Shown here piece after piece: positions 35,202 through 46,279 of a stretch of 64,000 nucleotides of DNA. Source of the stretch: Vandiemenella viatica (Eukaryota > Arthropoda > Insecta > Orthoptera > Morabidae); assembly GCA_031002005.1 (NCBI GenBank), contig CM061919.1:34189088-34253087 (forward strand). The letters are read 5' to 3'. The notes beneath the pieces are model-generated. The model searched no databases. It was not told the origin of the DNA and was given only the letters and a program-made list of their open reading frames with translations. The translations under genes were made by a program, and so were the position numbers. Positions within the stretch are counted from its first letter, which is position 1. The number at the start of each line of letters is the position of its first letter.

Positions 35202-35435
35202 GTACATAAAGAGAGTTGTCTTGCGGACGAACATAGACAGTCCTGCAAAGGAGTAGATTAGAAATTCCACGTAAATATCTATCCAGGATACGCAGTTTCC
35301 TGAGCTTCTCGATTAAAAATGTGATGGGGACGTTGTCGTACGCTCCTGTTATGTCCAGGAATAGGGCTGCCAGGTATTCTTTATTCATGTAGGACTGTTG
35401 TATGTCTAGTGTGAGGATACTGAGGTGCAGTAACA
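35202..35435 (-). pseudogene. I-like reverse transcriptase, upstream part cut off by the palindrome
   Basis: The minus strand reads LTLDIQQSYMNKEYLAALFL, with DITGAYDNVPITFL (RT motif A) following directly, then LLLCRTVYVRPQDNSLY at the junction with GTAC 35202-35205. The frame continues at 22184 with VQRVVSKGLPQ. The 5' end of this piece at about 35435 abuts a hAT-family fragment. The rest of the element (N-terminal RT, endonuclease, ORF1) is not in the window. Confidence 0.85.
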
Positions 35436-35562
35436 AAAAGTTATGAGATCTTGTTCTGAGCCATCCCTACATTTTATAGTGTGTACATCTCACTTTCTGA
35501 AACAGAATGGTTTCTATCTGATTTGCAGATCGTTTATTTAGATTAAAAATATCTTGTAACTT
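35436..35562 (+). repeat. Fragment of the hAT-like family seen at 43261 and 51324
   Basis: AAAAAGTTATGAGATCTTGT and TTCTGAGCCAT, then a CTCACTTT.TGAAA block and CGTTTATTTAGA, parallel 52180-52300 in the same orientation and 43640-43760 in inverse orientation. No transposon end is visible here. Confidence 0.65.
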
Positions 35563-35563
35563 G

Positions 35564-35566
<3 letters not shown>

Positions 35567-35612
<46 letters not shown>
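35567..35612. repeat. (AT)n microsatellite
   Basis: Uninterrupted AT run between the hAT fragment and the inverted repeat that follows. Confidence 0.9.
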
Positions 35613-35615
<3 letters not shown>

Positions 35616-35640
35616 ACAATTAAGTTTTCCCGGCGTATGG

Positions 35641-35852
35641 TAGACAGGAATTCTTCACGGGTCTTCTGCCGGATAAGATCTTCTAGACACGACGTTTCGG
35701 CAGTCACCTCCGCTGCCTTCATTCTGTGCCGAACCGTCGCGGCAGCTACTTCGCGATGACAGCTCACCAGATGAAGGCAGCGGAGGTGATTGCCGAAACG
35801 TCGTGTCTAGAAGATCTTATCCGGCAGAAGACCCGTGAAGAATTCCTGTCTA
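35641..35852. repeat. 82 bp inverted repeat around a 48 bp spacer
   Basis: 35641-35722 and 35771-35852 are near-perfect inverse copies, containing CTTCACGGGTCTTCTGCCGG and CGACGTTTCGGCA (or complements). The TGCCGAAACGTC block following ATGAAGGCAGC resembles the 3' tails of Penelope-like elements. An AT run follows on each outer side. Confidence 0.8.
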
Positions 35853-36023
35853 TATATATATATATATTAATAGCATTTGGCAACCTTATGCCATACAGCC
35901 AGCTCAAGTATGTGTTTATTTCATCCAGTGTTTCTCAGTTTTTCTACATGTATATATATCTTTCAAGTAATTTTAGACACACCACAGGACGGACACGAGA
36001 AGCACACAACACTTAATCACCCA

Positions 36024-36098
36024 TGCCCTCGGCCGGACTCGAACCGGCGACCTTCGGTACGTGGGGCCACTACTCTAGCCCCTACGCTACCGAGGCCG
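36024..36098 (-). repeat. tRNA-derived SINE head
   Basis: The minus strand reads a tRNA-like sequence starting GCCTCGGTAGCGTAGGGG (A-box region). It has a perfect T-arm, GCCGG-TTCGAGT-CCGGC, and a 3' end CCGAGGGCA pairing with the 5' GCCTCGG with one bulge. A body of about 100 bp follows toward 35960. The anticodon arm is weak, so a SINE is more likely than a tRNA gene. Confidence 0.6.
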
Positions 36099-36100
36099 GC

Positions 36101-36529
36101 TTCTTCTTATATAATAACCACATGTAGTGTTAAAGATATCACGTCCTACAAACTCAACTGAAATTAAATACTCCTCCGTGTGTACTAAAGAACTTCACTA
36201 TAGTCCGCCTACTTTCCAAATTTTGTACCTTATTATCCTTAAACTATTATTAGCACGCAGCCATGTTGCTAGCTGGCACCAAATAAAAAATATTTTTTGG
36301 CAAGCGGGGTGGATTTATGAGAGATTTTTGAAGGCGGCTTTTGCCCTTTGGTTCAATAACATTGTCTTAAATATTTAATGGCATTCCCGCAATAGCCATT
36401 CATTGATTCTGTGAACTGACATATTTACAAATGTTTTTTGCTCATACAAGTGAAAGACGACACAAGACCTACAATACACTTACTTTAACTCCCATGCCCC
36501 ATGCCGGAATCGCACCAGTGACCGACAGT
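36101..36529. other. No gene recognised
   Basis: AT-rich spacer between two SINE-like segments. A GACTCGAACC-like degenerate block near 36505 (GGAATCGCACCAGTGACC) may be another SINE remnant. Confidence 0.35.
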
Positions 36530-36725
36530 TCCGGTAAAGCTCCAGGACACGGATTCAAATCTGCGTCCATCCATCCGGATTTCGATCTTGCATGATTAAT
36601 GGAAATCATCCCGTGAGTGTCGAGATGGTTCCGTAAAAATCCCATGGCTGAGTTCCTTCCCGATTGATGCCCCCAGTCCTTTTTCTCCCTTTAATGATTT
36701 CGAAAGCGAACAGACCTAAGGAAAA
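36530..36725 (+). repeat. SINE copy (plus orientation, diverged)
   Basis: GGATTCAAATCTGCGTCCAT (B-box-like) is followed by GGATTTCGATCTTGCATGAT, a CATCCCGTGAGTGTCGAGATGG block and CTTCCCGATTGATGCCCCCA. This is the body of the same SINE family as 58964-59222 but older. Confidence 0.55.
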
Positions 36726-37195
36726 AACACCATACTGACGACTCTTCACATGTGGAAGAAGCACTCGAGTCCCTCCGCTACCGTAGTTTAATTAGATAAA
36801 TCCAACAAAGAGTAGGTCCAAAACGCACCTCAGAGATGAAATATTTTTATTTGTGAATTTTTTGTGTTGAAATCGTGGTGGCAAGTGCTTTTGTTTTAAT
36901 CCACATTGATATTGGCAATTTTTTTTTTTTAAGTTTTAATTTTTTTTCCTTTTGGCATTACAACACATACATCGAGGTAATTTGAAGCAAGAAAGGACTG
37001 GGGGAAAAACGGGGATGGATTCGGCCAAGGTCTTTTGAATTCACCTTCCAGGCATTCGCAAGCATTTAATGCAACAGTGAAAATAAGTAAAGAAAATCTT
37101 TGACATAATTTTTTTACCAATTTCATCATTTTTTTCATAACTGTGTCAGCGGCCATTAATTCGATAGCTAAGCGGTACTGTAATATAGGTTAGAA
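36726..37195. other. No gene; spacer, possible SINE remnant at 36990-37060
   Basis: GGGATGGATTCGGCCAAGG and ATTCACCTTCCAGGCATTCG near 37010-37055 resemble the SINE body on the minus strand. Otherwise AT-rich. The last eight bases are the hAT target duplication. Confidence 0.4.
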
Positions 37196-37834
37196 CAGTG
37201 GTCCCCAAAGTGGTCGATACCGACCCCTTGGGGTCGATATGAGATCTTCCTGAGTCGATTAATACAGGGGGTCGATTAATACTAAAGAGGATCAATTAAA
37301 CTGTACAGGAAAAAAATAGGAATGCTCTACTAAAAATCGGGTCAATAAGTAAACTTAAAGCTCATCCTCTCAATTCTCGTCTGTTTGCGAAGTCATGTGA
37401 AGTAAATGATGAAACTTTCAACAAATTACTTTTGCTCACTGAGGTAAGGTGGTTGTCAAGAGGTGATAGTTGCAGAGACTCATCTGAAGAGTGTCTTAGG
37501 AAGGTGGATTTATTGATAAGTGACAAGTTAAAACAGTGCAACAACCATCTGTTCTTTTTGGCAGGTCTTTATTTGAAATTTATTCCATCTATCCATAATT
37601 TTGTTCCTATTTTTTGAGATTATAATAATAGTGGAAAGTATCTCGTTTTTCTGTTAATTTTATTAAGTGGATTTTATAAATTATTTCGTTGAATTGTTAT
37701 GCAGGCCTCCTTATTGCTTAGCAACAGAATGCCAAAAATCATTTAATGTTTTTATTAAATACTTGTGGGGGTCGGTAAGAAGGCAAGGAGGGGGGGGGAA
37801 GGGGTCGACGGGGTAAAAAGTTTGGGGGCCCCCG
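37196..37834. mobile_element. hAT transposon remnant (639 bp) with 8-bp duplication
   Basis: Starts CAGTGGTCCCCAAAG and ends AGTTTGGGGGCCCCCG, imperfect inverted ends of hAT type. It is flanked by GGTTAGAA at 37188-37195 and 37835-37842, a perfect 8-bp duplication. The interior keeps a transposase remnant, so it is an internally deleted copy of an autonomous element. Confidence 0.9.
37364..37565 (+). pseudogene. hAT transposase remnant
   Basis: Reads HPLNSRLFAKSCEV, LLLLTEVRWLSRGDS, then EECLRKVDLLI. The TEVRWLSRG signature with a preceding HPLNSRLF is typical of ZBED/FAM200-like hAT transposases, in the stretch before the C-terminal dimerisation region. The BED finger, the catalytic DDE residues outside this stretch and the hAT dimer domain are missing. 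Confidence 0.75.
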
Positions 37835-38449
37835 GGTTAGAATAATGAGCTATGAGTCTGCTGCCATGAAATTACTTCTTATAAAAACAGTATTTGCATA
37901 AAGGATGTAGACGGTGCCATCTGTTTACAATTTGTTTAGCATTCACGACAGCTGTAGTTTGTTGTGAAATTCTTTAAAGCATGTAGAAGGCTACATCTAC
38001 TGACAATTTAACAAACATGAGAGGTGTTGGTCGGAGTTGCTTACATTATTTACGCAACCCTTATGCATGGTTGTTTAAATATGTAAAAGACTGGCAGACA
38101 TTCGCCATTTCGCGGTTTAATTGGAATTTATTTACCCATACACTATTTTTATATTCTCATTGGGAATCATGTGCACCAAGTTTCAAAAATTTGGCACCAG
38201 CCATTTCTAGAAGCAAACTAAAAATTCATATATCTGAACAATTCCCAGAACGGCGTGAATTAGATGATTTGATATAGAATGTCAATATTCTTACATCTTG
38301 GTTCTGGCTGCATTCCAATCTAATCATAACATTTATTAAAGTTGCTGCTCAGTAATAAAAACATGTACCACATGCGCATCAATAAATTTATGTCTGGAAA
38401 GTATATTTTAGTTCTGGCACCACATATAAAATATAGATTTTTAGTGAGT
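37835..38449. other. No gene recognised
   Basis: An 86-codon open frame at 38017-38277 has no motif I recognise and ends within repeat-like sequence similar to the region near 16270-16400. Confidence 0.4.
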
Positions 38450-39445
38450 TTTCACAACGTGAAAGCTTGGGTTCCAAGTTAAAATCTGACGTACATGTTG
38501 AGACATTAGAACTCATTTACTAATAAAATTTTGGCATAACTTAAAAACAGCTGGACTGATTTTGATTGGATAAAGAACATTGGAAATTAATAATATTTTC
38601 CCTTTGATTTAAAATATATTCGTGCAAAGTTTCATCGAAATCTGATTACAAGTGCAGGTTTGTATAAAAATTAAATGGTGTAAAAGGGGCAAAACATGTA
38701 TTTTTTTAATTTTTTTTTAGATATTCTGGGCACAAATTTTCTCCATGCAAAAATACATAAATGTGCCAACTTTTAATTTGATCCGTCAAAAGGTGAAGGC
38801 TGCAGCTTTCTTTAAAGAACATTAACAAAAAAAGTAAGGAGTGGAAAGCAGAGAAGAGTTTGGTTTTTATAAACTATGTTGACAATATATTTCTGTTTGC
38901 TTTAAAGTTCTTTATACTGTACGATCACCATGAATGTTGCAGATATATGTATAAAGAAGGTTTCTGATAAAAAAAATATATAAAAAACCATCTCCTCTTT
39001 CCCTTCCATACACTACTTAATGTTTATACAAACCCAATCTTTTTTACCAGATTTCTATGAAATATTATGATCGTTCAAATAGTGTCGACTATAGCATAAT
39101 GAACATTGATAATAATTAAGAGGGAGAAAATGGAGATAGGAGATGAGTTTTTGCAAGCCAAATGTAGATTTAAGATATACGTCTGAAATTTTTCATCGAA
39201 ATCGAATGAAAAATGTAGAGTTCCTATAAATATAAAGTGGTGTGAATGAAGCCAGTTTTTTTTTCCCTTGTAGGAAACCTTCTAAAAAAAAATTGCGTTG
39301 CAATCTACAGGGTGATGGGTCAAACGATGTCCGCTATAGCTTTGTGTGTAAAGAACATTAACAGAAAAGAGGTGGAAGAGGAGAGACTGGGTTTTTGCAA
39401 TTCCAAATATTGACAGTATTTTTCTCTTTGATTTAAAGTATATGC
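38450..39445 (-). repeat. Inverse-orientation copy of the 14-16 kb dispersed element
   Basis: TTTTCACAACGTGAAAGCTT at 38450 complements 16060-16075, and GAACATTGGAAATTA complements the ATTTCCAATGTTC block. Several units with TTTCATCGAAATC and AGTATTTTTCTC-like blocks follow. It is shorter and more diverged than the 14-16 kb copy. Confidence 0.7.
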
Positions 39446-39552
39446 ATGTAAAGTTTGCAACATCGCTTGCACGCTTCTTACAGATGGCCCTCTTCTGTAT
39501 CGAGAGTTACTAGCACTCTTCTCTTTACCAGAACAAAAACAATTTTTTCTTT

Positions 39553-39783
39553 TCTTATCTTATTTTTTTTTTTTTTTTTACCTATAGCTTCACGCCTCGT
39601 CGACGGCTAAGGTCATTAGCGGTGGGATTGGACTGGGGACAAGGAAAGGGAAAGAATTCGGCCATGGCCATTTTTGAAGGAAGCATTCCAGCATTCGCCT
39701 GGACTGATTTTGGGAAACCAATGGAAAACACAAATCTGGATGACCGAATGCGAGGCCAGAACGTTAACCCACCACGCTCGGTT
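39553..39783 (-). repeat. SINE (tRNA-derived), minus strand
   Basis: The T run at 39567-39580 corresponds to the poly-A tail. The body includes AATTCGGCCATGGCCATTTT and GCATTCGCCTGGACTGATTT. The tRNA-like head (GAATGCGAGGCCAGAACGTT...CACGCTCGGT) is at the right end but has lost much of its B box. Confidence 0.75.
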
Positions 39784-41310
39784 TGTCTTTTCTCAATACA
39801 GTTTTCTTTTTCAAACTTCAAATGAACGGTACTATTATTGTAACAAATAATAATAGTAATAATAATCCATTTTTGCGTATCTTGGCGTAAAGCAAATCAA
39901 AATATAAGTCTTCACGAAAGTTCTTTTACTATTAAGACTCTATATTCATATCCTTCCAAACTCTCACAGTACCCACTCATACAAGTAGAGGGCATCCTAT
40001 GCCATGCAGCAGCGGCTTTAATCATTGCCAGGCCTCAGGTGGCAGATCTTTGCGAGGCACTTGTCCTTTGTGCAAAGTATGTGAACCGAAAGTAGAGAAA
40101 TACAAAAGTTATAAATAAATAAATTTTAAGTTTTAAAATATTTTATTATAAGATTTATAAAAGTTAACAAAACATAAAGACGACAAATTATAACTGATGA
40201 TAAACTAAGGTATGTAAATGCCTTAAAGGTTTGCGCAGGGATTTAAAAATAATGTTTGCGGCGTTTCCTAAGACTAAAATCTTTAATTAAAGCACCAGCT
40301 TTCTTTTTATAGCTTGTTTCCTTTTGAACTACCCGACTCAAATTTTCCACCGGAATCACGATCACACGAACTCATTTCATAAATCTTGTTTTGCAAATAA
40401 AACTAACTCAGAAATAATAGTTTGTAGCCGTTTTTTAACAACTCACTCTTTACGTTAAGGAAGACTGAAGACAATAGGAATATGTCCGTTACATGGACGA
40501 GCTACGGATAAGTGTGAACACGAAACTGTCGCGTCGGTGCGGTGACGGTGAGGACCATTATCGGTCAAGTGTGACTCGAACTGACAACTGCTAGCAAAAT
40601 AAGCGTAACGTGACAAGAGTTGACTAACGAAATGAAACACGTGAATTCCCCGAGCGTAAATCGAAAACACGATGAAAGTAACAAAACCGAACATTCAACA
40701 TCTGATACGAAAGGCGCGAAATTCAAATAGTAATAATTTTTCAATCATATTTCACACTAAAATTACAAAAAATATTAATACTGATAAATTAATTAATTTT
40801 GATATCGTTAATCTTACTTTTATATGAATGTTATATTGAATAAATCTAAATGAGATATTTTGTATAGGCACTGTTAATATATATACCATGAATGTACCAA
40901 CTTTTGTTGCAACTATTAGCTAAGGATAAAATAAAGAGTTTTAAATATAAACTCTTTTATAGTCGGCTTACTGCACGAGGCCCCCGCAAGAGCGAGGCCC
41001 GGGGTGATTGTCTTGCTCGCCACCCCTTAAAGCCGTCTCTGGTGCTATGTCTGTACTGTTCGGAAAATTAAAATAAAAATATAGGCCACAGTATCGGCAA
41101 ACAAGATCTCGAGTCCATCGTTGAATTCAAATGAAATAAGTACCCAAAAACAACATAAAGCACAAAACAATCATAAATATACTAGAAAATATTTACAAAA
41201 ATGTGATGCTACACGAAGAGCAGATGTTTCATCGACTTCTTAAGGATTTAATTTGTATAACTCAAAAACATTCTGAGTTGCTAGGTGGGTTTAGGGTTCA
41301 TAGTCAATTC
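39784..41310. other. No gene; possible hAT-like remnant
   Basis: A CGGCTTTAA block near 40012 and its complement near 41027, each next to GC-rich sequence (GGCCTCAGGTGG; GGCCCGGGGTGATTGTC), may be the ends of a hAT-like element, but no matching 8-bp duplication was found. Otherwise AT-rich. Confidence 0.35.
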
Positions 41311-41480
41311 ATCTTTATATATAAAGATGAATGTTTGTTTGTTGGTTGGTTGGTTTGTTGGTTTGTTTGTTCTTCATACAAATCCACAGTTTTTATCCAT
41401 TCTCGATGAAACTTTGAACACTTATCCTTTGAAACAAGGAGAAAAATACTGTCTACATTTGGTTGAAAAATTATCTGTAT
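41311..41480 (+). repeat. Single unit of the 14-16 kb family with Helitron-like start
   Basis: TCTTTATATATAAAGATGAA at 41311 is followed by a TTTG/TTGG-rich run and one unit with ACAAATCCACAGTTTTTATC, CGATGAAACTTTGAACA and GAGAAAAATACTGTCTAC. The TCTTTATATATAAA start is the same as that of the Helitron at 11119, which suggests this repeat family may be mobilised by Helitrons. Confidence 0.5.
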
Positions 41481-43017
41481 AAATAACACATTTGCCTCAT
41501 AACTTCGAAATACGGCGATAGACTGACACGTTGGATGTGGACGACTCCGTAACGAGTTTCGAAGTAGTGGCCTGGCAGCTGAGTGGCTAAAGCGCTTGCT
41601 TACGAACGTCGTGATCTCCGGTTATTCTACTGCAGACAACAATGTTTAGTATAAATTTAAACTGCATTGTTTTATAAGATGGGAAGCTGCGGTAGATCCT
41701 GGCCACATATTGTTTTACAGGGTATGATTGTATGGGGCTTTTCTATGACGTTCCCTTTCTTTCGACAACCTTGCTATTGTTTATCTGCGATCTCTCAAAT
41801 TCTAGCAATAAACCCGTTTAAATGTCGCTTTTCATGCAAAGTCATAATTGCCGCCTTCTCAAGTCATTAAATGTCTAATTGTGGCTGATGTAACAATTCA
41901 CACTGATGCAGACCTAAGTTTGAATAGAAGTATTCGATGAGGAAGTATTCTGGTGCGAAACGATGCGAATTTCCTTCTATTGTAACTTCTGACTTCTGTT
42001 CCATCGTATACAAGATAAAACTACATCTTCCTTCATTATAGCCTAGACAAAAGCAATTTCAAAAATAAATTTTGTAACTGTTAAACTTTTGTCAGGAATA
42101 CTATTGGATTAGAATCGTTTACAAAATGATAACTGATTATCTCGTTTAGATGTGTGAATAAATTTTAAATACTATGTACTGTGAAGCGTTGCATATAAAT
42201 TCAACGAGAATCATTTCTGGCCACTGACCCAACCTAATAAACCATAATATTTTAAAGCCATCCAAAATAAATTTTCAGATATCGGTGAAATAATGAGATA
42301 CTGAGCTGTCGTTTTATGAACGTGGATTTAAAACCATGTCTTTCATCTAAGCTTCAAATAGCTGTCAATATATTTTTAGTTCATATAATTTCTGTACATT
42401 TCAAATTTTCATTTTGCAGTTATGGTGTAAGATGTTGATAGGATTTTGGAATTATAATTTCTCCTCTGCAAACTGCCTATCAGTTCTTCCTTTTACACAC
42501 ATTAACAATTTTCAATATTTAGGGCTAAAAGCCTTGATGCAGTCAAAGTAAGTAAATATAGGAGAGAATTGTGAACATAGAATACGAAACATATTGATCA
42601 ATGCTTTTACAGGAATCATCCTGGCATTAATCGTCAAAGATTTTGAGAAAAATGGAAAAACAAAATTTGATAGCCGACGGAAATTTGAAGAGACATGCTA
42701 ATTCTGTTCGCGATTGGGGCTACCATAGCATTTTGTACTAGGAAGAATGGTCTTGGAAAAAGAACGATCTCAACGTTACAGTTAGTGACGTTGGCTAATT
42801 CCATACGCAGTTGAGATTATAAAATTCTTATGTCTAACTTTTGAAATAAAAGGTTGATTGCTTTTCAAACTGGAATAAGTTGGATTGGTATAAGGGAAAT
42901 GACCTTTTCTTCGAAAAACTAACTAAGAGGTTACTTATATGCCTATAAAAATGAGTGGATAATGGTTGGATCAGGATTAATGAGACACAAAGTCTTTAAG
43001 ATCTGAAATCCTTAAGG
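41481..43017. other. No gene recognised
   Basis: A tRNA-like stretch near 41575-41635 (GAGTGGCTAAAGCGCTTGC) may be a SINE head. Nothing else is identified. Confidence 0.35.
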
Positions 43018-43110
43018 CAGTGGTTCTCAATTAGTGGTACGCGTATCCCCAGGATTACATGAGGCTGTTGCAAGGGGCAATCAGTAAGATACTTGCAAAA
43101 AAAATAACAC
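43018..43110 (+). mobile_element. Solo hAT end
   Basis: CAGTGGTTCTCAATTAGTGG is a typical hAT terminal sequence. Its partner end was not found, so the element is truncated. Confidence 0.5.
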
Positions 43111-43260
43111 AAAAAATTTGAAAACATTTCTACCACACAAAGACAATCAAACTATCTGTGTGTGAATTAAAATTCTGTAATGCTGTAACTGTGCGAAGTA
43201 CTGAAGTGGGACGAAAGGAACGGCACAGGCAGATGGGATTCACGAGGTAGAGACTGCAGT

Positions 43261-44956
43261 TAAGGATTGCAATCCCGCAGTGTTTTCAATCCTGCGGGAT
43301 TTGCGCCAATCCCGTGGGATCCCGCGAGATCCGTGCGGGATTGGTATAAACAGTTTTTAACGCATATATTTAAAACATAGTTACTTAAAACGTTAATAAA
43401 TTAAATAATAATAAATTAATAATTAATGTTTAATGTTAAATGATAAAAATTAACAGTTAACAATATTTTGATTGGCAAAATGACATTAAATCCTTTTAGC
43501 GTGTCTTAAGTGTATTTCGAGGTTTTACATTTTTGTTTTTAAATCTAAACCAATTTTTAAATAAATAATAAAAATGGAAAATATTGAGTCTTAGGTCATA
43601 TTATGTGCGTTACAATACATCACATAAGTTTAAAAATATGGTTCGTTAAATGTTCCTAAACACCGAGAAAAGCATTCAGTTTCCCAAAGTGAAGTGAATA
43701 TACTCTGTAAAGTGTAGACTTGGCTCATAACAAGATTTCATAACTTTTTGTCACTGCACAAGCACGAGACTTGGCCTTTTTTGCGTGATTCATTATTATA
43801 TCTCCTGATTCCTTGATTGATATTACAGTTGATTCAATGTTATTAAAAGAAACTACTAACCAACACGTAAACCGTCAAGTATTTCAGATTTACTTATGTG
43901 GCGTAACGACGTTTTACATTGGAAATTATTATTTTTTAGTAAGAAAGGAGACTTTCTCGGCGAATGATTGCAGTGAAGTCCTCATAGGTTGTATCTCCGA
44001 ATTTCATTGCAAACACACAAAACTACACACGTGAAGAAGACGGCGGAGGCAGCCGTCGAAGTATGGTGCTCCTACAACGCAATTCGTCGATACAGTCGTG
44101 AAAATTTCATTGTAACTTTTTTTACCTTTAGTCGAAACAATAACAAGGAGAAGAGGGATTAATCGAAAGCCTGATGCGGCACATGTAAACAGGTGGCTTT
44201 CGTCAAAGAAACGCATTGAGGCAGCGGCCAAAACAACAATAAGTCAAAGGATATACAATTTCCTTTTGATAGCTGTTAAATAAATAGGTACGCGATCGTT
44301 AAGATTACGATAACATTAGTTTCATATCAACGAATAATCAAATTTTCAGCCGCAAATTAGAAAATTGTCACAATTACATTATCTGCAAATACAGAAAATG
44401 GGAATAATGAAACCGTGAATAAAAAGCTGCAACCGTGTAGTTCAGATAACGTATGCGACACTTAAAAAATAATTATATAGTTAGAAAATACGCAACATAA
44501 CTCAAATTACAGAAATGTGTACTCTAAACAAACGTAAGTTTTGATGAATACGTAAAACTGTATTTATTTATATTAGCATAAAACCACAAAACGCCACCAG
44601 TTGCTTTAAGCAACTGGTGGCGTTTTGTGGTTTTATGCTAATATAAAACATTTTTACCGTTGCTGACACGCAGCTATGCTAAAGATTTTGTATTTATTTA
44701 CTTACGAATGACAAAGGTTGACAAAAACAAACGCTTGTTCACATGAGTCAAATGCCAACTGGAAGGGTACAGGCAAACAGTGCAAAATATCCGACAGAGA
44801 CCGAGTGGGGCAGCGAGTCACGCAGACTAACACGCGTTTCCGCCGGATTTTGCGGATTGCGGATCCGCTTAATTTTGTGCGGGATCCGCCAGACTGTATA
44901 ATGATGCGGGATCCCACGGGATTGCGAGATCCCGCTTTGCTGGATTGCAATCCCTA
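43261..44956 (+). mobile_element. hAT-like non-autonomous element, copy A
   Basis: Ends are TAAGGATTGCAATCC on the left and GGATTGCAATCCCTA on the right, imperfect inverted repeats. Next to each end lie clustered GCGGGATCCCGC-type palindromes, like the subterminal repeats of hAT elements. No transposase is present. The right flank ATTATGTC (44957-44964) is the complement of GACATAAT, while the left flank (ACTGCAGT) does not match it. It carries a 130 bp hairpin insertion that copy B lacks. Confidence 0.75.
44567..44647. repeat. Perfect 40 bp hairpin with 1-base loop, inserted in copy A
   Basis: Arms 44567-44606 and 44608-44647 are exact complements (centre T at 44607, core CCACCAGTTGCTT). 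The insertion (about 44571-44700) is bounded by TGTATTTATTTA on both sides (44559-44570 and 44689-44700) and is absent from copy B. Confidence 0.85.
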
Positions 44957-46279
44957 ATTATGTCACAAAGCTGAGACATTGCTCCTCATAATCGTACATA
45001 ATTTATCGATTTTGCCTCGAAAAACAAAAAACGAATTTTAGAAAAATTGATATATTTGAAGGGCCGAATTACGATAAATTACAATTCTTAAAATATAATG
45101 TTACCACGGCGGAGGCCTTATTCTTTAAATTGATACGTCATTTGTCTATTTCCGTTAGATATTAAGAGAGAAAAATCGCTCGTGACACAAAAATGTGTTA
45201 TAGAAAAATTTAAACTATTTTCCTCTAAGGGTTGAATTCCAAAAACATTCTTTCTTAAAATATGATATCACCAAAGTTGAGACATTACTCCTCACAACCC
45301 TACTTCATTTATCGATTTTGGCTAGATATCCAGGGAAATAAATGGCTGGAGATACAAAATACGCATTTTGGTGAAATAGATATTTTTGCGCTTCAAAGGT
45401 CGAAACATTCGTTTGTTAAAATGTAATGTTACCACTGCTGAGACGTTATTCTCTAATATGATTCGTGATTTATCTGTATCGGTTAGATATTAAGGGAGAT
45501 AAATCGCTCGTGACACAAAAATGCGTTATCTAGATATTTAAACTTTATCCATGTAAGGGTTGAAATTCAATAACTTCTTTCCTAAAATATGATTTCATCA
45601 AATCTGAGACAATATTCCTCATCATATGCCTTGATTTTTCAATTTTGGATGGATATCAGAGTGATGAGAGTTTCTACACACAAAAAAATCATTTTTAAAT
45701 CAATGACAGTTTTGCCTTTTATGGGTCGAATTACGAAAAATTCCTTTCTTAAATATAATTTTACTACGGCGGAGACTTTATTCTTTAATATGATATCCCA
45801 TTTTTCTATACCGGTTAGATATTACGGGAAATAAATCACTTGTGAAAAAAAAATGGGTTATAGAATACCAAAAACTCTTTCCTAAAATATGATTTCACCA
45901 AAGCTGAGACAATATTTCTCAAAGTCTGCCTTGATTTGTCACTTTTGGATAGATATACAGGGAGATAAGAGGTTCTAAACAAAAATAACGCATTTTAGAA
46001 AAAATAAGAATGTTTCCATTTAAGGATCGAATTACGAAAAATACCTTTCTCTAAAATTAATGTTACCACGGCAGAGGCCTTATTCTTTAATATGAAACCT
46101 CATGTGTCTATATCGGTTAGATATTAAGGGAGAAAAATAGCTCGTGACACAAAAATGCGTTATATAAAAATTAATACCTTTTCCCTTTAAGAGTTGAATT
46201 GCAAAATCAGTCTTTCTTAAAGTATAATATCACAAAGCTGAGACATTACTCCTCATAATCCTACCTCATTTATCGATTA
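44957..46279 (-). repeat. Dimeric ~330 bp satellite, reverse-oriented block
   Basis: About four units of the same satellite as 52723-57905, on the minus strand. Marker blocks ACCACGGCGGAGG-like recur near 45103, 45430, 45765 and 46065. It reaches copy A on the left and the Penelope pair on the right. Confidence 0.9.

Noticed and set aside
36024..36098. Functional tRNA gene on the minus strand
   Set aside because: The T arm and most of the acceptor stem pair, but the anticodon arm does not, and a SINE-like body follows.
40455..40694. 79-codon minus-strand open frame
   Set aside because: No recognisable motif, no splice or promoter support, and no conservation visible within the window.
39960..41045. 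Complete hAT element with CGGCTTTAA ends
   Set aside because: Similarity of ends is short and no 8-bp duplication could be found.
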